Of a DNA stretch of 48,091 nt, positions 26,547 to 35,833 are shown piece by piece. The notes beneath the pieces were generated by a model. The model was not told the origin of the DNA. It ran no database searches and saw only the letters and a program-made list of their open reading frames with translations. Source of the DNA: GCA-002727615 sp964442655 (GTDB lineage Bacteria; Pseudomonadota; Alphaproteobacteria; TMED109). The stretch is taken from positions 1 to 48,091 of the forward strand of contig CAYTZM010000011.1 of assembly GCA_964442655.1 (NCBI GenBank). Direction: 5' to 3'. Position 1 is the stretch's first letter; every line of letters starts with the position of its first letter. The translations under genes and the position numbers were made by a program.

Positions 26547-27719
26547 CTATCCAGCTTCTTTTAAAAGTAAATTTGCCTTATCTGTTTTTTCCCAAGTAAA
26601 TGATTTATTACTTTCTGACTCTCTTCCAAAATGTCCATATGTAGCTGTGGGTAAATAATTAATATAAGACAAATTAAGCATTTCTCTTATCCCTCTTGGT
26701 GACAAATCAAAATGCAAATCTATTAAATTTGTAATTTCTTTATCAGATAACTTAGAAGTACCGTGCGTGTTAACATAAACTGACAAAGGCTCAACCATTC
26801 CAATTGCATAAGATAGCTGAATAGTGCATTTCTCAGCTAATCCTGCATATACAATATTTTTAGCTACATATCTTGCAGCATAAGCCGCAGAGCGATCAAC
26901 TTTTGAAGGATCTTTCCCTGAAAAAGCTCCTCCGCCATGTTGACAAGCCCCTCCATAAGTATCGACTATAATTTTTCTACCAGTTAATCCTGCATCTCCA
27001 TCTGGCCCTCCTATTTCAAATTTTCCAGTAGGATTTATATAAATATGTTCTTCTGATGGAATCCAATTTTCAGGTAATGCCTCGTTAATTATAGGATAAA
27101 CATAATCAAATATATTTTTACGAGTAACACCTTTCTCATGCTGAGTAGAAATAACTATATTATCACATCCAATAGGTTTGTTATCTTCATAAATTAACGT
27201 AACTTGTGATTTTGAATCAGGCAATATTCCAGGAGCTTTTCCTTGTTTTCTAAATTCAGATAATACTTTAAGAATTTGATGACTATATTGAATAGGCGCA
27301 GGCATAAATTCTTTAGTTTCTGTACAAGCATAGCCAAACATAATTCCTTGATCACCCGCACCTTCTGTTCTTGAATCATTAGAATCGACGCCTTGAGCAA
27401 TATCCACAGACTGTTCATGTAAAAAACTATTAAAATCAAAACCTTTCCAATGAAAATTGTCTTGCTCATATCCAATTTCTTTTACTACATTTCTAACTAT
27501 ACTTTCTTGCTCCTCTATTTTAATTTCAGGCCCTCTTACTTCACCAGCAATTATAACTTTATTAGTCGTAACCAAAGTTTCACATGCCACTCTAACATCA
27601 TCTTTTGTTTCGCTTTTTCCCAAATACGCATCTACTATCGCGTCTGAAATTTGATCACATATTTTATCTGGATGTCCCTCTGAAACAGACTCGGATGTAA
27701 AAAGATAGCTATCCTTCAT
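26547..27719 (-). CDS. metK: S-adenosylmethionine synthetase
   Basis: Makes SAM from methionine and ATP. Motifs SEGHPDKICDQISDAIVD (about 13-30), the loop GAGDQGIMFGYACTET (about 118-133), GGPDGDAGLTGRKIIVDTYG (around 238-257) and GGGAFSGKDPSKVDRSAAY (around 261-279) are all intact. Length (390) is normal. The ATG at 27719 overlaps the lnt stop by 4 nt, so there is no room for a SAM riboswitch in front. It is followed 4 nt later by the start of trmB, whose product uses SAM. Confidence 0.98.
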   Translation of the reverse strand: MKDSYLFTSESVSEGHPDKICDQISDAIVDAYLGKSETKDDVRVACETLVTTNKVIIAGEVRGPEIKIEEQESIVRNVVKEIGYEQDNFHWKGFDFNSFLHEQSVDIAQGVDSNDSRTEGAGDQGIMFGYACTETKEFMPAPIQYSHQILKVLSEFRKQGKAPGILPDSKSQVTLIYEDNKPIGCDNIVISTQHEKGVTRKNIFDYVYPIINEALPENWIPSEEHIYINPTGKFEIGGPDGDAGLTGRKIIVDTYGGACQHGGGAFSGKDPSKVDRSAAYAARYVAKNIVYAGLAEKCTIQLSYAIGMVEPLSVYVNTHGTSKLSDKEITNLIDLHFDLSPRGIREMLNLSYINYLPTATYGHFGRESESNKSFTWEKTDKANLLLKEAG

Positions 27720-29302
27720 ATTTTTTCCTTATATTTCCCTTTTCTTAAAAATAAAAACTTAGAAATAAATAACATAATTAAACTTATAATTATATATATT
27801 ATATTTCCATAAATTGAAAATAAAGTTGGTTTATATAACTTAGGAAGCTTAGAATCTATAAATCCTTGAGTTTCTAAAGGTAATTTTTTAATATATACTC
27901 CTAATGGATTAATAATCGCCGAAATTCCAGTATTTGCAACTCTTAAAACAGGAAGGCCTTCTTCAATTGCTCTTACCCTTGCTGCAGCTAAGTGTTGTAT
28001 AGGACCATGTGATTTCTTATACCATGCATCATTAGTTAAATTTATTAAAAAATCTGGCCTATCACCATTAACTACTTTAGAAGAAAATATTATCTCGTAG
28101 CAAATAAGAGCCCCTATTTTATTATAATTTTTACCAAGATCTATAGTATTGGAAAGCTTCCCTGCAGAAAAATCAATTGCTCCATTAGCTAATTTAATAA
28201 ATTTTATTATTTTACTAAATGGATTAAACTCACCAAATGGCACCAATTTAACTTTATCATAATAATTTATAATGCTCCCTTTATTATTTATGAAATATAT
28301 ACTGTTATAAATTTTAAAAAGTTCATCATTTTTGTAAACCCTTCTTGTAGCTCCTGTTATTACTAGTTGTTTATCTTTTAACCATTTAAATAAATTTATA
28401 TTATTCTTATTTAAATAATCTATGTCATACATAAAAGCAGACTCAGGCCATATTATATATTTAGGATAATCATTCTTAATATCAACTTGAGAAAGATTAA
28501 TTAACTTATCTAAATGTTGTTTATGAAGTTTTGTGTCCCATTTTTCCTGTTGTTTAATATTGGGTTGAACTAATCTAATTGATTCTGAAAAATAATTTTC
28601 TTGATCTCTTAACTCACTTCTAATAAGCCCATACACAAACAATATTAACAAAGGCATCAAAGCATAAAGACCATAATGAATTTTAACCCTAAAAAGAGAA
28701 ATAGAAAATATTGCTAAAAAACTAAATAAACCTAACCCATATATTCCTATTAATGAAACAGGTTGCAGAAAAATATAAGAGCCAGACCATATATAACCTA
28801 ATGTATTCCAAGGAAAACCTCCTAAAAAAATACCTCTGATGTATTCAGAAAATGAAATAAATACTGAACAAATAATTGCAAAACCTAGTAAATTAAGATT
28901 CCAATAACTATAAAGAAATTTAGATATAACTATAAAAATAACCGTAAAAAAAGAAAGAAAAATACATAATAACAAAACTGCTAATAAACCAATTAAAATT
29001 CCACCTGCATTACCCACTTCAAAAGAAATAGAAATCCAACACAACCCAAAAAACAACATAAAAAAACTAAATAGAAAGCCAAAATAACACGATTTAATTA
29101 AATTACAATTGTTATCACTTATCAAATTAAATAATATATTTAAAGCCAAAATTGTTAATGGAACAAATATCAAATTACCATTAAAAGAAAGACTACTTAA
29201 ACTACTAGCTAAAATTAATACTATGCTTTGCCAAAAAATATTTTTTTGAGATATATCTATGTGCTTTAATATATTCAATTTTTTATATTTTAGGATACCC
29301 AA
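27716..29302 (-). CDS. lnt: apolipoprotein N-acyltransferase
   Basis: Inner-membrane enzyme that adds the third acyl chain to lipoproteins. The N-terminal half has about six membrane helices (about residues 20-215), including the motif FLGGFPWNTLGY. A periplasmic nitrilase-like domain follows, with catalytic Glu in WPESAFMYD, Lys in KVKLVPFGEF and Cys in ALICYEIIF. LINLTNDAWY and AAARVRAIEEGLPVLRVANTG are further signatures. A last helix lies near the C-terminus. Length (528) is normal. The frame starts with TTG at 29302 and overlaps corC by 20 nt. Confidence 0.95.
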   Translation of the reverse strand: MGILKYKKLNILKHIDISQKNIFWQSIVLILASSLSSLSFNGNLIFVPLTILALNILFNLISDNNCNLIKSCYFGFLFSFFMLFFGLCWISISFEVGNAGGILIGLLAVLLLCIFLSFFTVIFIVISKFLYSYWNLNLLGFAIICSVFISFSEYIRGIFLGGFPWNTLGYIWSGSYIFLQPVSLIGIYGLGLFSFLAIFSISLFRVKIHYGLYALMPLLILFVYGLIRSELRDQENYFSESIRLVQPNIKQQEKWDTKLHKQHLDKLINLSQVDIKNDYPKYIIWPESAFMYDIDYLNKNNINLFKWLKDKQLVITGATRRVYKNDELFKIYNSIYFINNKGSIINYYDKVKLVPFGEFNPFSKIIKFIKLANGAIDFSAGKLSNTIDLGKNYNKIGALICYEIIFSSKVVNGDRPDFLINLTNDAWYKKSHGPIQHLAAARVRAIEEGLPVLRVANTGISAIINPLGVYIKKLPLETQGFIDSKLPKLYKPTLFSIYGNIIYIIISLIMLFISKFLFLRKGKYKEKI

Positions 29303-30113
29303 TAATTTTAATTTTTTTGATCCTCCGCAAATCAGCCTCTATAACTTCAAATGATAAACCCGAATTATGTTTTATAACCCTTCCTACTTCAGGAACATTC
29401 TTCTCTAAATTAAAAACTAATCCACCTAAAGTATCGACGTCCATTGAAGAATTTAATAATTTACAGTTATAGTGCTTTTCTAATTCTATTATTGGAATTC
29501 TTGCATCTACTATTACATGCCCTTCTTCTTTTCCATCTATAATAAGATTATAACTTACATCGTGCTCATCTTCTATTTCTCCGGTTATTTCTTCTACTAA
29601 ATCTTCAATTGTGATTAACCCATCTGTTCCACCATGCTCATCTACAACAATGGATAAATGTATCTTAGTTGATCTCATTTCTTGAAATAAGTCAGAAATA
29701 GAAGTGGAAGGAGTAGAAATAATTATTTTTCTAATGATATCACTTAATTCAAATTTTTCTCCATTCTTCCAATAAGCTAAAATATCTTTTACATGAACCA
29801 TCCCTGCAATATCATCCAACGTGCCCTTATATACAGGCAATCTAGAATGAGCAGCTTTTTTAAAAACATTTATACAATCAGTTAATGATGAATCTATCGA
29901 AACTGATACTATATTTGCCCTAGGAACCATCGCTTCAGACACTTCCGTAGAAGAAAAACTCATTACATTATCCAGCATTATTCTATCATAATAAGATAAA
30001 CCTGCTTTCTTAACCAATGAACGAACTTGTCCTCTAGTACTTTCTAAGTCTGATTTTTCGTTATTCTTTTTAATAAAGAATCTGTTCAAACCACCAAACT
30101 TATTTAAGCCCAT
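29283..30113 (-). CDS. corC: CBS-domain protein of the CorC/HlyC family
   Basis: 276 residues with two CBS domains (about 58-190: EAMVPRANIVSVSID and DIAGMVHVKDILAYW, then STKIHLSIVVDEHGGTDG) and a C-terminal CorC/HlyC FAD-domain-like segment (about 200-275). There is no N-terminal DUF21 membrane part, which matches the short YbeX/CorC form found beside ybeY and lnt. Proposed roles in other species are Mg2+/Co2+ resistance and ribosome homeostasis. It starts at the ybeY stop and overlaps lnt. Confidence 0.9.
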   Translation of the reverse strand: MGLNKFGGLNRFFIKKNNEKSDLESTRGQVRSLVKKAGLSYYDRIMLDNVMSFSSTEVSEAMVPRANIVSVSIDSSLTDCINVFKKAAHSRLPVYKGTLDDIAGMVHVKDILAYWKNGEKFELSDIIRKIIISTPSTSISDLFQEMRSTKIHLSIVVDEHGGTDGLITIEDLVEEITGEIEDEHDVSYNLIIDGKEEGHVIVDARIPIIELEKHYNCKLLNSSMDVDTLGGLVFNLEKNVPEVGRVIKHNSGLSFEVIEADLRRIKKIKIIGYPKI

Positions 30114-30605
30114 TTAATTCCCTTCTTTATATTTTTTATCTAAAAGCAAAACATCAATACTCATAGTATTTAAAATAATCTTTTCTAAATTCATCATTTT
30201 TTTTTCACTCTTCTTGTTATTATGATCATACCCCGCCAAATGTAAAACGCCATGAATAACTATATGTATCACATGATCAAAAAAAGGAATACCATATAGA
30301 TTGCTTTCTTCTCTTATTTTATCATAACTTATAGCTACATCGCCAATATAATTTAAATTATCAGAAAAATTATTTATTTTATAATTAGGAAAGGCCAACA
30401 CATTAGTTGGCAAATTTTTCTGTCTCCATATTTTATTCAACTTTTTTATTTCATTATTATTAATTAATCTTATGGTAAGTTCAGAATTAAATAAGTTGGC
30501 CTTTTCTAAAGTTAAAAAAACCACTTCATAAAAAAAACCATAATACATTAATTTTTTCCAATTTTTATTGACTACATCTAAATTTAAAATAATCTTATTT
30601 TTCAT
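30114..30605 (-). CDS. ybeY: endoribonuclease/rRNA maturation factor YbeY
   Basis: Zn-dependent protein for 16S 3'-end maturation and ribosome quality control. The metal motif H-x3-H-x5-H appears as HIVIHGVLHLAGYDH, with TNVLAFPNY and YIGDVAISYDKI upstream. Length (163) is normal. It starts 11 nt before the phoH stop, and its own stop abuts the corC start, the standard phoH-ybeY-corC-lnt order. Confidence 0.96.
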   Translation of the reverse strand: MKNKIILNLDVVNKNWKKLMYYGFFYEVVFLTLEKANLFNSELTIRLINNNEIKKLNKIWRQKNLPTNVLAFPNYKINNFSDNLNYIGDVAISYDKIREESNLYGIPFFDHVIHIVIHGVLHLAGYDHNNKKSEKKMMNLEKIILNTMSIDVLLLDKKYKEGN

Positions 30606-31548
30606 ATGCTTTAACTATTTCCTGAACTAATGGATGTCTAACTACGTCTTTATTATCAAAAAAAACCTGCCCTATACCTCTTTTAATTTTCTTTGTTACA
30701 TCCAATGCGTGTGATAAGCCCGATTTAACATTATTTGGAATATCAATTTGCGTTACATCTCCAGTAATAACCATTCTTGAATTAAATCCTAACCTTGTTA
30801 AAAACATTTTCATTTGCATAATACTTGTATTTTGAGCCTCATCTAAAATAATATAAGCATTCGATAAAGTTCTGCCTCTCATAAATGCTAACGGAGCAAT
30901 TTCTATAGTACCTAAATTCATGTATTTCTCTAATTTTTTGTAAGACAAAACATCTTCTAAAGAGTCATAGATTGGCCTTAAATATGGATCAACTTTATCT
31001 TTCAAATCTCCTGGTAAAAATCCTAACTTTTCTCCTGCTTCTACTGCAGGTCTGGAAATAATAATCTTTTCTATTTCTTCTTTTTCTAGCATAGCCACTG
31101 CATGAGCTACCGGTATATACGTTTTGCCTGTTCCTGCCGGACCAATTCCAAAAGTAAGTTCTTTATTATTTAATGTAATTATATATTCGTTCTGTCGATG
31201 AGTCCTAGCTTTAATAGTCTTCTTTGAAGTAACAATTAAAGGATCCTTTTCACCATCTTTTAAACTATTATTAATTTTATCACCATTCATTCTTATAGAA
31301 GCATCCACTTCTTCATAACCAATTTCAAATCCTTTTTTAATTTGTGTGTATAAATCATTGAGCACATCTTTTGCTAAATTTACTTCTTCCCCAGAAATTT
31401 CAATATTACTTCCTCTGCTATTTAAATTTACATTTAAAATAGATTCTATCCTATGTAAATTTTTATCTAATTCCCCATATAAATAAGGCATTAATTTTTC
31501 ATTATTAAAAGACATAATTATATTTTTTTTAGTTTTAAAGTCTGACAC
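30595..31548 (-). CDS. phoH: PhoH-family ATPase
   Basis: Cytoplasmic ATPase/helicase-like protein associated with RNA processing; always next to ybeY in many bacteria. Walker A GPAGTGKT lies at residues 136-143. IISRPAVEAGEKLGFLPGDL, the Walker B ILDEAQNTS and RMVITGDVTQID are present. The 317 residues match the PhoL type. Two starts are possible: GTG at 31548, 2 nt after miaB, or ATG at 31515 (MSFNNEK). Confidence 0.96.
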   Translation of the reverse strand: MSDFKTKKNIIMSFNNEKLMPYLYGELDKNLHRIESILNVNLNSRGSNIEISGEEVNLAKDVLNDLYTQIKKGFEIGYEEVDASIRMNGDKINNSLKDGEKDPLIVTSKKTIKARTHRQNEYIITLNNKELTFGIGPAGTGKTYIPVAHAVAMLEKEEIEKIIISRPAVEAGEKLGFLPGDLKDKVDPYLRPIYDSLEDVLSYKKLEKYMNLGTIEIAPLAFMRGRTLSNAYIILDEAQNTSIMQMKMFLTRLGFNSRMVITGDVTQIDIPNNVKSGLSHALDVTKKIKRGIGQVFFDNKDVVRHPLVQEIVKAYEK

Positions 31549-31550
31549 TT

Positions 31551-32897
31551 TTAATTTAGCACTTTCTTCTCTTTTTTAATTAATTTTCCTTCCATGCTAT
31601 TTTTACTTGCTGTAATTATCTTTAAATTTGCCACATCACCTATCTTAAAATCTGCATTATCAATATAAACAGACTGTAAATATGGACTTTTTCCAACTAT
31701 TTGAAAGTCTTTTCTTCCAAATTTTTCAAATAAAACCTCTAAATATTCTCCAATAAAAGATTTATTAAATTCTTTTTGTTGTTCATTTAAAATATCTTGG
31801 ACTATTTTTAATCTCTCCGTTTTAATCACTTCACTTATTTGTTGTTTCATTATTGAACCAGGTGTTCCTGGTCTTCTAGAATATTTAAAAGAATATGCTT
31901 GTGCATATTTAACTTCTTTAATTAAATTTATAGTATTTTTAAAAGCTTTCTCAGTTTCTCCTGGAAAACCAATTATAAAATCTGAAGAAAATGCCATATC
32001 TGACCTAACTTCTCTTAACCTATTTATTATATTTATATATTGTTCTATTTTATACTTCCTATTCATAGTCTTTAAAACACCATTATCACCAGACTGTACC
32101 GGCAAATGTAAATATGGCATCAAGGCACAAACTTCGCCATGTGTTTTTATTAAATCATCATCCATATCAACAGGATGAGACGTCATATAACGAATTCTCT
32201 TCACTCCTAAACTAGCAATTTCTTTTATCAAATTTGCTAAATTCCAATTTTTTTTATGATATTCCCCATGATAAGCATTCACATTTTGTCCTAGCAAACA
32301 TATTTCTTTAGTTCCATTTTTGATTAAAACTTTAGCCTCCATAATGACTTCATTAACAGATCTAGAATATTCCGCCCCTCTTGTATATGGCACCACACAA
32401 AAACTACAAAATTTATCACATCCTTCTTGTATGCTTAAAAAAGAAGTAGCATTAACATTTTCTCTATCAGAATTTAATTGATCAAACTTAATTTCTATAG
32501 GAAAATCAGTATCTACTATTCTAGCTGATCTTTTATGAACTTTCTTTAAAATTTCTGGAAGCTTATGATAGGTTTGAGGCCCTACCACTACATCTACTAT
32601 TGGCTGTCTTCGAATTATTTCCTTTCCTTCTGCTTGTGCAACACATCCTGCAACCACTATATTTGATTTTTTACCTTGCTTTAATAACTTTTTTTTAATT
32701 GGAGCTATTCTTCCCAACTCTGAATATACTTTTTCTGCGGCTTTCTCCCTAATATGACATGTATTTAAAATTATTAAATCTGCTTCATAATAATCACTTG
32801 TTTTTTTATAACCATGAGGAAACATTAATTCGTACATTCTTTCAGAATCATAAACGTTCATTTGGCAACCATAAGTCTTTATAAATATTTTTTTCAT
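31551..32897 (-). CDS. miaB: tRNA-2-methylthio-N6-dimethylallyladenosine synthase MiaB
   Basis: Radical-SAM methylthiotransferase acting on A37 of tRNAs. The N-terminal UPF0004 domain has Cys11, Cys47 and Cys84 for the auxiliary [4Fe-4S] cluster. The radical-SAM motif Cys160-x3-Cys164-x2-Cys167 (EGCDKFCSFCVVPYTRG) is intact. SDFIIGFPGETE and a C-terminal TRAM domain (about 378-440) complete the 448 residues. It needs an i6A37 substrate from MiaA, which is not in the window. Confidence 0.97.
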   Translation of the reverse strand: MKKIFIKTYGCQMNVYDSERMYELMFPHGYKKTSDYYEADLIILNTCHIREKAAEKVYSELGRIAPIKKKLLKQGKKSNIVVAGCVAQAEGKEIIRRQPIVDVVVGPQTYHKLPEILKKVHKRSARIVDTDFPIEIKFDQLNSDRENVNATSFLSIQEGCDKFCSFCVVPYTRGAEYSRSVNEVIMEAKVLIKNGTKEICLLGQNVNAYHGEYHKKNWNLANLIKEIASLGVKRIRYMTSHPVDMDDDLIKTHGEVCALMPYLHLPVQSGDNGVLKTMNRKYKIEQYINIINRLREVRSDMAFSSDFIIGFPGETEKAFKNTINLIKEVKYAQAYSFKYSRRPGTPGSIMKQQISEVIKTERLKIVQDILNEQQKEFNKSFIGEYLEVLFEKFGRKDFQIVGKSPYLQSVYIDNADFKIGDVANLKIITASKNSMEGKLIKKEKKVLN

Positions 32898-32921
32898 TCT
32901 TTATTCAAAGCCTTTATAAAA

Positions 32922-33752
32922 TTATAATAACTTATATATATCTTCATTATATTTTAAAGATCTAGGAGAACCTAATAAAGCCAAACTTAATCCATACGCT
33001 ACTTGCTTCCACGCAATGGTAGAAACCATTTTTCTATTCCCAACTTCTCCTATAGGTTCGTGCGCAATAACTATTATATCCACTCTCCTTAAAGTAAAAA
33101 TTTTTAATAAATGTCCCATTAAACCCATTCCTCCCCACCATGCTATAAAAGGTCTTTCACTTCGGGAAATAGGTAAGCCATCTATTTTTTTGTAACAAAT
33201 AGTAATAGCTTGTAGCAAATAATTATTAGAATCTTCAGTATTATCTGCAATAGAAAAAAGAGATGATTTAAAATTTAAAACACGATTTCCATCCGATGAT
33301 GTTCCTTCTGGAAACAAAACTAATCTTTTTCCCGTATTAATAAACTCCTTTATTGCATCACTTTGTGTTCCTGCCTTAGTAGCTTTTCTTTCAACAAAAA
33401 ATGTATTTTGTAATTTAGCTAAAAACCCAAATAATGGCCAACTAGCTACTTCAGACTTAGCAATAAAACTAATATTGGCTAAAGAGGATATTATAGATAT
33501 ATCTAACCAAGAAGCGTGATTAGATATTAATAATCCCGGTTTATTTTCTTTAATTTCACCAATTAAATTAACATTAATATTTAATATCTTTAGGAAACCT
33601 CTATGAAAATATCTAGGCATATCATCTACAATTTTTAATTTTAAGATCTTAAAAATAAAAAAGCTAAAAAGCATAATCCCTAACCATATTATACATAAGA
33701 AGATTTTCATAATTACTCTCAAAGTAACAGAAATGTAAGATAAAAAAATCAT
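32922..33752 (-). CDS. 1-acylglycerol-3-phosphate O-acyltransferase (PlsC/OlsA family)
   Basis: Membrane acyltransferase. An N-terminal hydrophobic region (about residues 3-40) is followed by the catalytic HX4D motif NHASWLD, then FVERK, the substrate motif FPEGTSSDG and a C-terminal hydrophobic segment. About 276 residues. It starts 15 nt after the olsB-like gene. This pair in alphaproteobacteria can be olsB-olsA for ornithine lipid synthesis, but a PlsC role in phospholipid synthesis is equally possible. ATG at 33752 is preferred over TTG at 33758. Confidence 0.88.
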   Translation of the reverse strand: MIFLSYISVTLRVIMKIFLCIIWLGIMLFSFFIFKILKLKIVDDMPRYFHRGFLKILNINVNLIGEIKENKPGLLISNHASWLDISIISSLANISFIAKSEVASWPLFGFLAKLQNTFFVERKATKAGTQSDAIKEFINTGKRLVLFPEGTSSDGNRVLNFKSSLFSIADNTEDSNNYLLQAITICYKKIDGLPISRSERPFIAWWGGMGLMGHLLKIFTLRRVDIIVIAHEPIGEVGNRKMVSTIAWKQVAYGLSLALLGSPRSLKYNEDIYKLL

Positions 33753-33767
33753 AAACAAACTAAAAAA

Positions 33768-34577
33768 TTAATTAATACTTTTTAATTCGTAGTGTAATTT
33801 ATAACGGCGAGTAACTTGTTCAGTTTCTAAAACAATAAAAATATCCGTTGTAGAGAACTGTTCGTCCAAGACAGCTCCATCACCAACATATGCTCCTAAT
33901 CGCAAATAACCCTTTATTAAGGGAGGTATTAACTTTTTAGCTTCTTTGACATTAATTTCTTCTTTACTTAAAATATTCATATTTAAATACCTATTTGGTA
34001 CTGCTATAGGTCTAATTTCTTTTGGTGCTAAATGAAAATGATACAAATAAGATAAGGGAACTTTTATAAGTTCTTGATCCATTTCTCCAAAACTAGCACA
34101 CCCAAACATAAATTTAATATCATAAAAAAATACATAATTTGCTATGCCGCGCCACAACAGTTGCATAGTTTGACCATTTCTATAATTTATATCTACACAT
34201 GAGCGACCTAATTCTAGAACCTCTTCTTTATTATTTATTAAAGCATCTATATTATATTCATCTGTAGAATAAAAACCTCCCGATTTTTCCGCTTGAGTTT
34301 TTCTATTTAACCTATACGTTCCAACAACTTTTTCACTTATTGTAGATTTAGAATTATCTAAAACTAGCAAATGATCCCAATATTCATCAAAGCGATCAAA
34401 ATCTCTTTTCTTAATAAACATTTCATTTGAAGGTTTAGCTGACATTTCTTCATAGAAAACTCTATACCTTAAAGCCTGTGCGGCATCTATTTCTTCTTTA
34501 TTCTCAGCCAACCTGACTTCAAGGTTACCTGCATGAACACCTTCAACTGTTTTATAAAAATCTTCAGCAACTGCCAT
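33768..34577 (-). CDS. olsB: OlsB-like ornithine-acyl-ACP N-acyltransferase (GNAT/hemolysin family)
   Basis: Probable first enzyme of ornithine lipid synthesis, attaching a 3-hydroxyacyl chain to the amino group of ornithine. Family features include AQALRYRVFYEEM near residue 34, DHLLVLD, VVGTYRLNR, LELGRSCVD and the run up to LWRGIANYVFFYDIKFMFG. 269 residues, close to typical. A PlsC-like acyltransferase follows after 15 nt, which supports the OlsBA reading. Ornithine lipids often replace phospholipids under phosphate limitation. Substrate specificity is inferred from family. Confidence 0.8.
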   Translation of the reverse strand: MAVAEDFYKTVEGVHAGNLEVRLAENKEEIDAAQALRYRVFYEEMSAKPSNEMFIKKRDFDRFDEYWDHLLVLDNSKSTISEKVVGTYRLNRKTQAEKSGGFYSTDEYNIDALINNKEEVLELGRSCVDINYRNGQTMQLLWRGIANYVFFYDIKFMFGCASFGEMDQELIKVPLSYLYHFHLAPKEIRPIAVPNRYLNMNILSKEEINVKEAKKLIPPLIKGYLRLGAYVGDGAVLDEQFSTTDIFIVLETEQVTRRYKLHYELKSIN

Positions 34578-34604
34578 AACTATTCCATAACAAATAAAAT
34601 TTAT

Positions 34605-35015
34605 TTAAGATATTTTTTTACCATATAACTCTAATTTATGACCTGTTAATTCATATCCTAATTTTTTTGCAACTTTATTTTGCAATTCCTCTATATCATC
34701 ATTAACAAACTCTATAACTTCTCCGCTCTCGATGTCAATTAAATGATCATGATGTTCATTACTATAAATTTCATAACGAGATCTTCCATCTCCAAAATCT
34801 CTCACTACAACAATACTTGCATCTTCAAATAATTTCATAGTCCTATACACTGTTGCCATACTTATTTGTGAATCAATTTTATAAGACCTCTTATAAACTA
34901 AATTAGCATCAGGATGATCATTCGCCTTGGATAACACTTTAGCAATAACCCTTCTCTGATTAGTTAACTTAATACCTTTTGCAGCACATAAATTTTCTAT
35001 CGCTGATTTAGCCAT
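34605..35015 (-). CDS. Fur-family metalloregulator (Fur/Mur type)
   Basis: 136 residues with the winged-helix N-terminus (LTNQRRVIAKVLSKAN, MATVYRTMKLFED) and the metal-sensing HHDHLIDIESGEVIEF motif of Fur/Mur. It has no CxxC pairs, unlike Zn-structural Fur, and resembles alphaproteobacterial Fur/Mur. GAGG lies about 10 nt before the ATG. It is divergent from the TusA-like gene, with repeated sequences between that may include its own operator. Whether it senses Fe or Mn cannot be decided here. Confidence 0.9.
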   Translation of the reverse strand: MAKSAIENLCAAKGIKLTNQRRVIAKVLSKANDHPDANLVYKRSYKIDSQISMATVYRTMKLFEDASIVVVRDFGDGRSRYEIYSNEHHDHLIDIESGEVIEFVNDDIEELQNKVAKKLGYELTGHKLELYGKKIS

Positions 35016-35021
35016 TAATAT

Positions 35022-35086
35022 ACCTCATTAATTAAAAATTAATTTTACACCTCATTATTAACATTATATTACTTATTATTAACATT
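35022..35086. repeat. paired direct repeats in the fur-tusA divergent region
   Basis: ATTATTAACATT occurs at 35054-35065 and 35075-35086, a 21-bp spacing (two helical turns). ACCTCATTA occurs at 35022-35030 and 35049-35057; the first copy contains the fur ribosome-binding GAGG on the minus strand. Two phased copies upstream of a Fur-family gene suggest operator sites, though low-complexity AT sequence could produce this by chance. Confidence 0.45.
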
Positions 35087-35128
35087 TTTAAGTCATAAAG
35101 TATAAAAAAATTAAAGAAAGTATAAATT

Positions 35129-35362
35129 ATGAATAAAAAATCTATCAAAACTATAGATCTTTTAGGAGAGATTTGTCCTATGACCTATGTGAAAACCAAA
35201 TTAGCAATTGAAAAAATTAAAAATAAAGAAAGATTAAAATTTATATATGATAGTGAAGAAGCTAAAACAAATGTACCTAAATCTATAAAAGAAGTAGGAC
35301 ATAAAGTAATCGAAATTAAACATATTAAAAAAAATAATTTTTACATAATTATTGAAAAATAA
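35129..35362 (+). CDS. TusA/SirA-like sulfurtransferase
   Basis: Small sulfur-carrier protein of 77 residues. The family motif is near the N-terminus: DLLGEICPMTYVKTKLAIEK, with one conserved Cys that forms persulfide in TusA. The rest follows the alpha/beta fold with IKEVGHKVIEI. The gene is on the plus strand within an otherwise minus-strand block, divergent from fur and 3 nt from the convergent rimI stop. It may act in sulfur relay or thiol transfer; which pathway is unknown. Confidence 0.85.
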   Translation: MNKKSIKTIDLLGEICPMTYVKTKLAIEKIKNKERLKFIYDSEEAKTNVPKSIKEVGHKVIEIKHIKKNNFYIIIEK

Positions 35363-35365
35363 GCA

Positions 35366-35833
35366 CTATAAAGACATCTCTAATATTAAAGCATCTACTC
35401 TTTCTCCTTTACCTATACCTTTTTTAATCAAATAGTATTGTTTTCTAAACCCTGCAATATCAAAACCTAATGATTGATAAAAATTAATCGCTTTATAATT
35501 AGTGGCAGCAACTTCTAAATTTATTTTCATTAAATTTAAATTACTTTTAAAAACACCCTTTATTAAATATTTTCCATAATTATTGTTCTGATAATTTTTA
35601 AGTACTCCTATCGATAAAATTTCTCCTAAATTTTTATTTAATAAAAGAATTAAATAAGCAATTATTTTTTTCTTTACTTGCAAAACATAAATTTTACTAC
35701 CCATATTTAAAAAATCTTCAAAATCTTTCTTATTCAAAGTACTAAAATTACTGTTTGCAAAAGCAGATTTATATACCTTTAAAACATCCTGTAAAAAAAA
35801 TTTATTTTCAATTTGAATAAGCTTTATTTGCAT
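35366..35833 (-). CDS. rimI: GNAT acetyltransferase, RimI-like
   Basis: 155-residue N-acetyltransferase. The acetyl-CoA-binding loop is seen in ILSIGVLKNYQNNNYGKYLI (about 94-113, a Q/N-x-x-G-x-G/Y-like site), followed by LEVAATNYKAINFYQSLGFDIAG. Directly downstream of tsaB (stop and start adjacent), the usual tsaB-rimI pair; RimI acetylates ribosomal protein S18 in E. coli. The sequence is divergent, so target specificity is inferred from context. Confidence 0.82.
   Translation of the reverse strand: MQIKLIQIENKFFLQDVLKVYKSAFANSNFSTLNKKDFEDFLNMGSKIYVLQVKKKIIAYLILLLNKNLGEILSIGVLKNYQNNNYGKYLIKGVFKSNLNLMKINLEVAATNYKAINFYQSLGFDIAGFRKQYYLIKKGIGKGERVDALILEMSL

Noticed and set aside
27716..27730. 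SAM riboswitch before metK
   Set aside because: metK overlaps the lnt stop codon, so there is no untranslated leader in which a riboswitch could fit.
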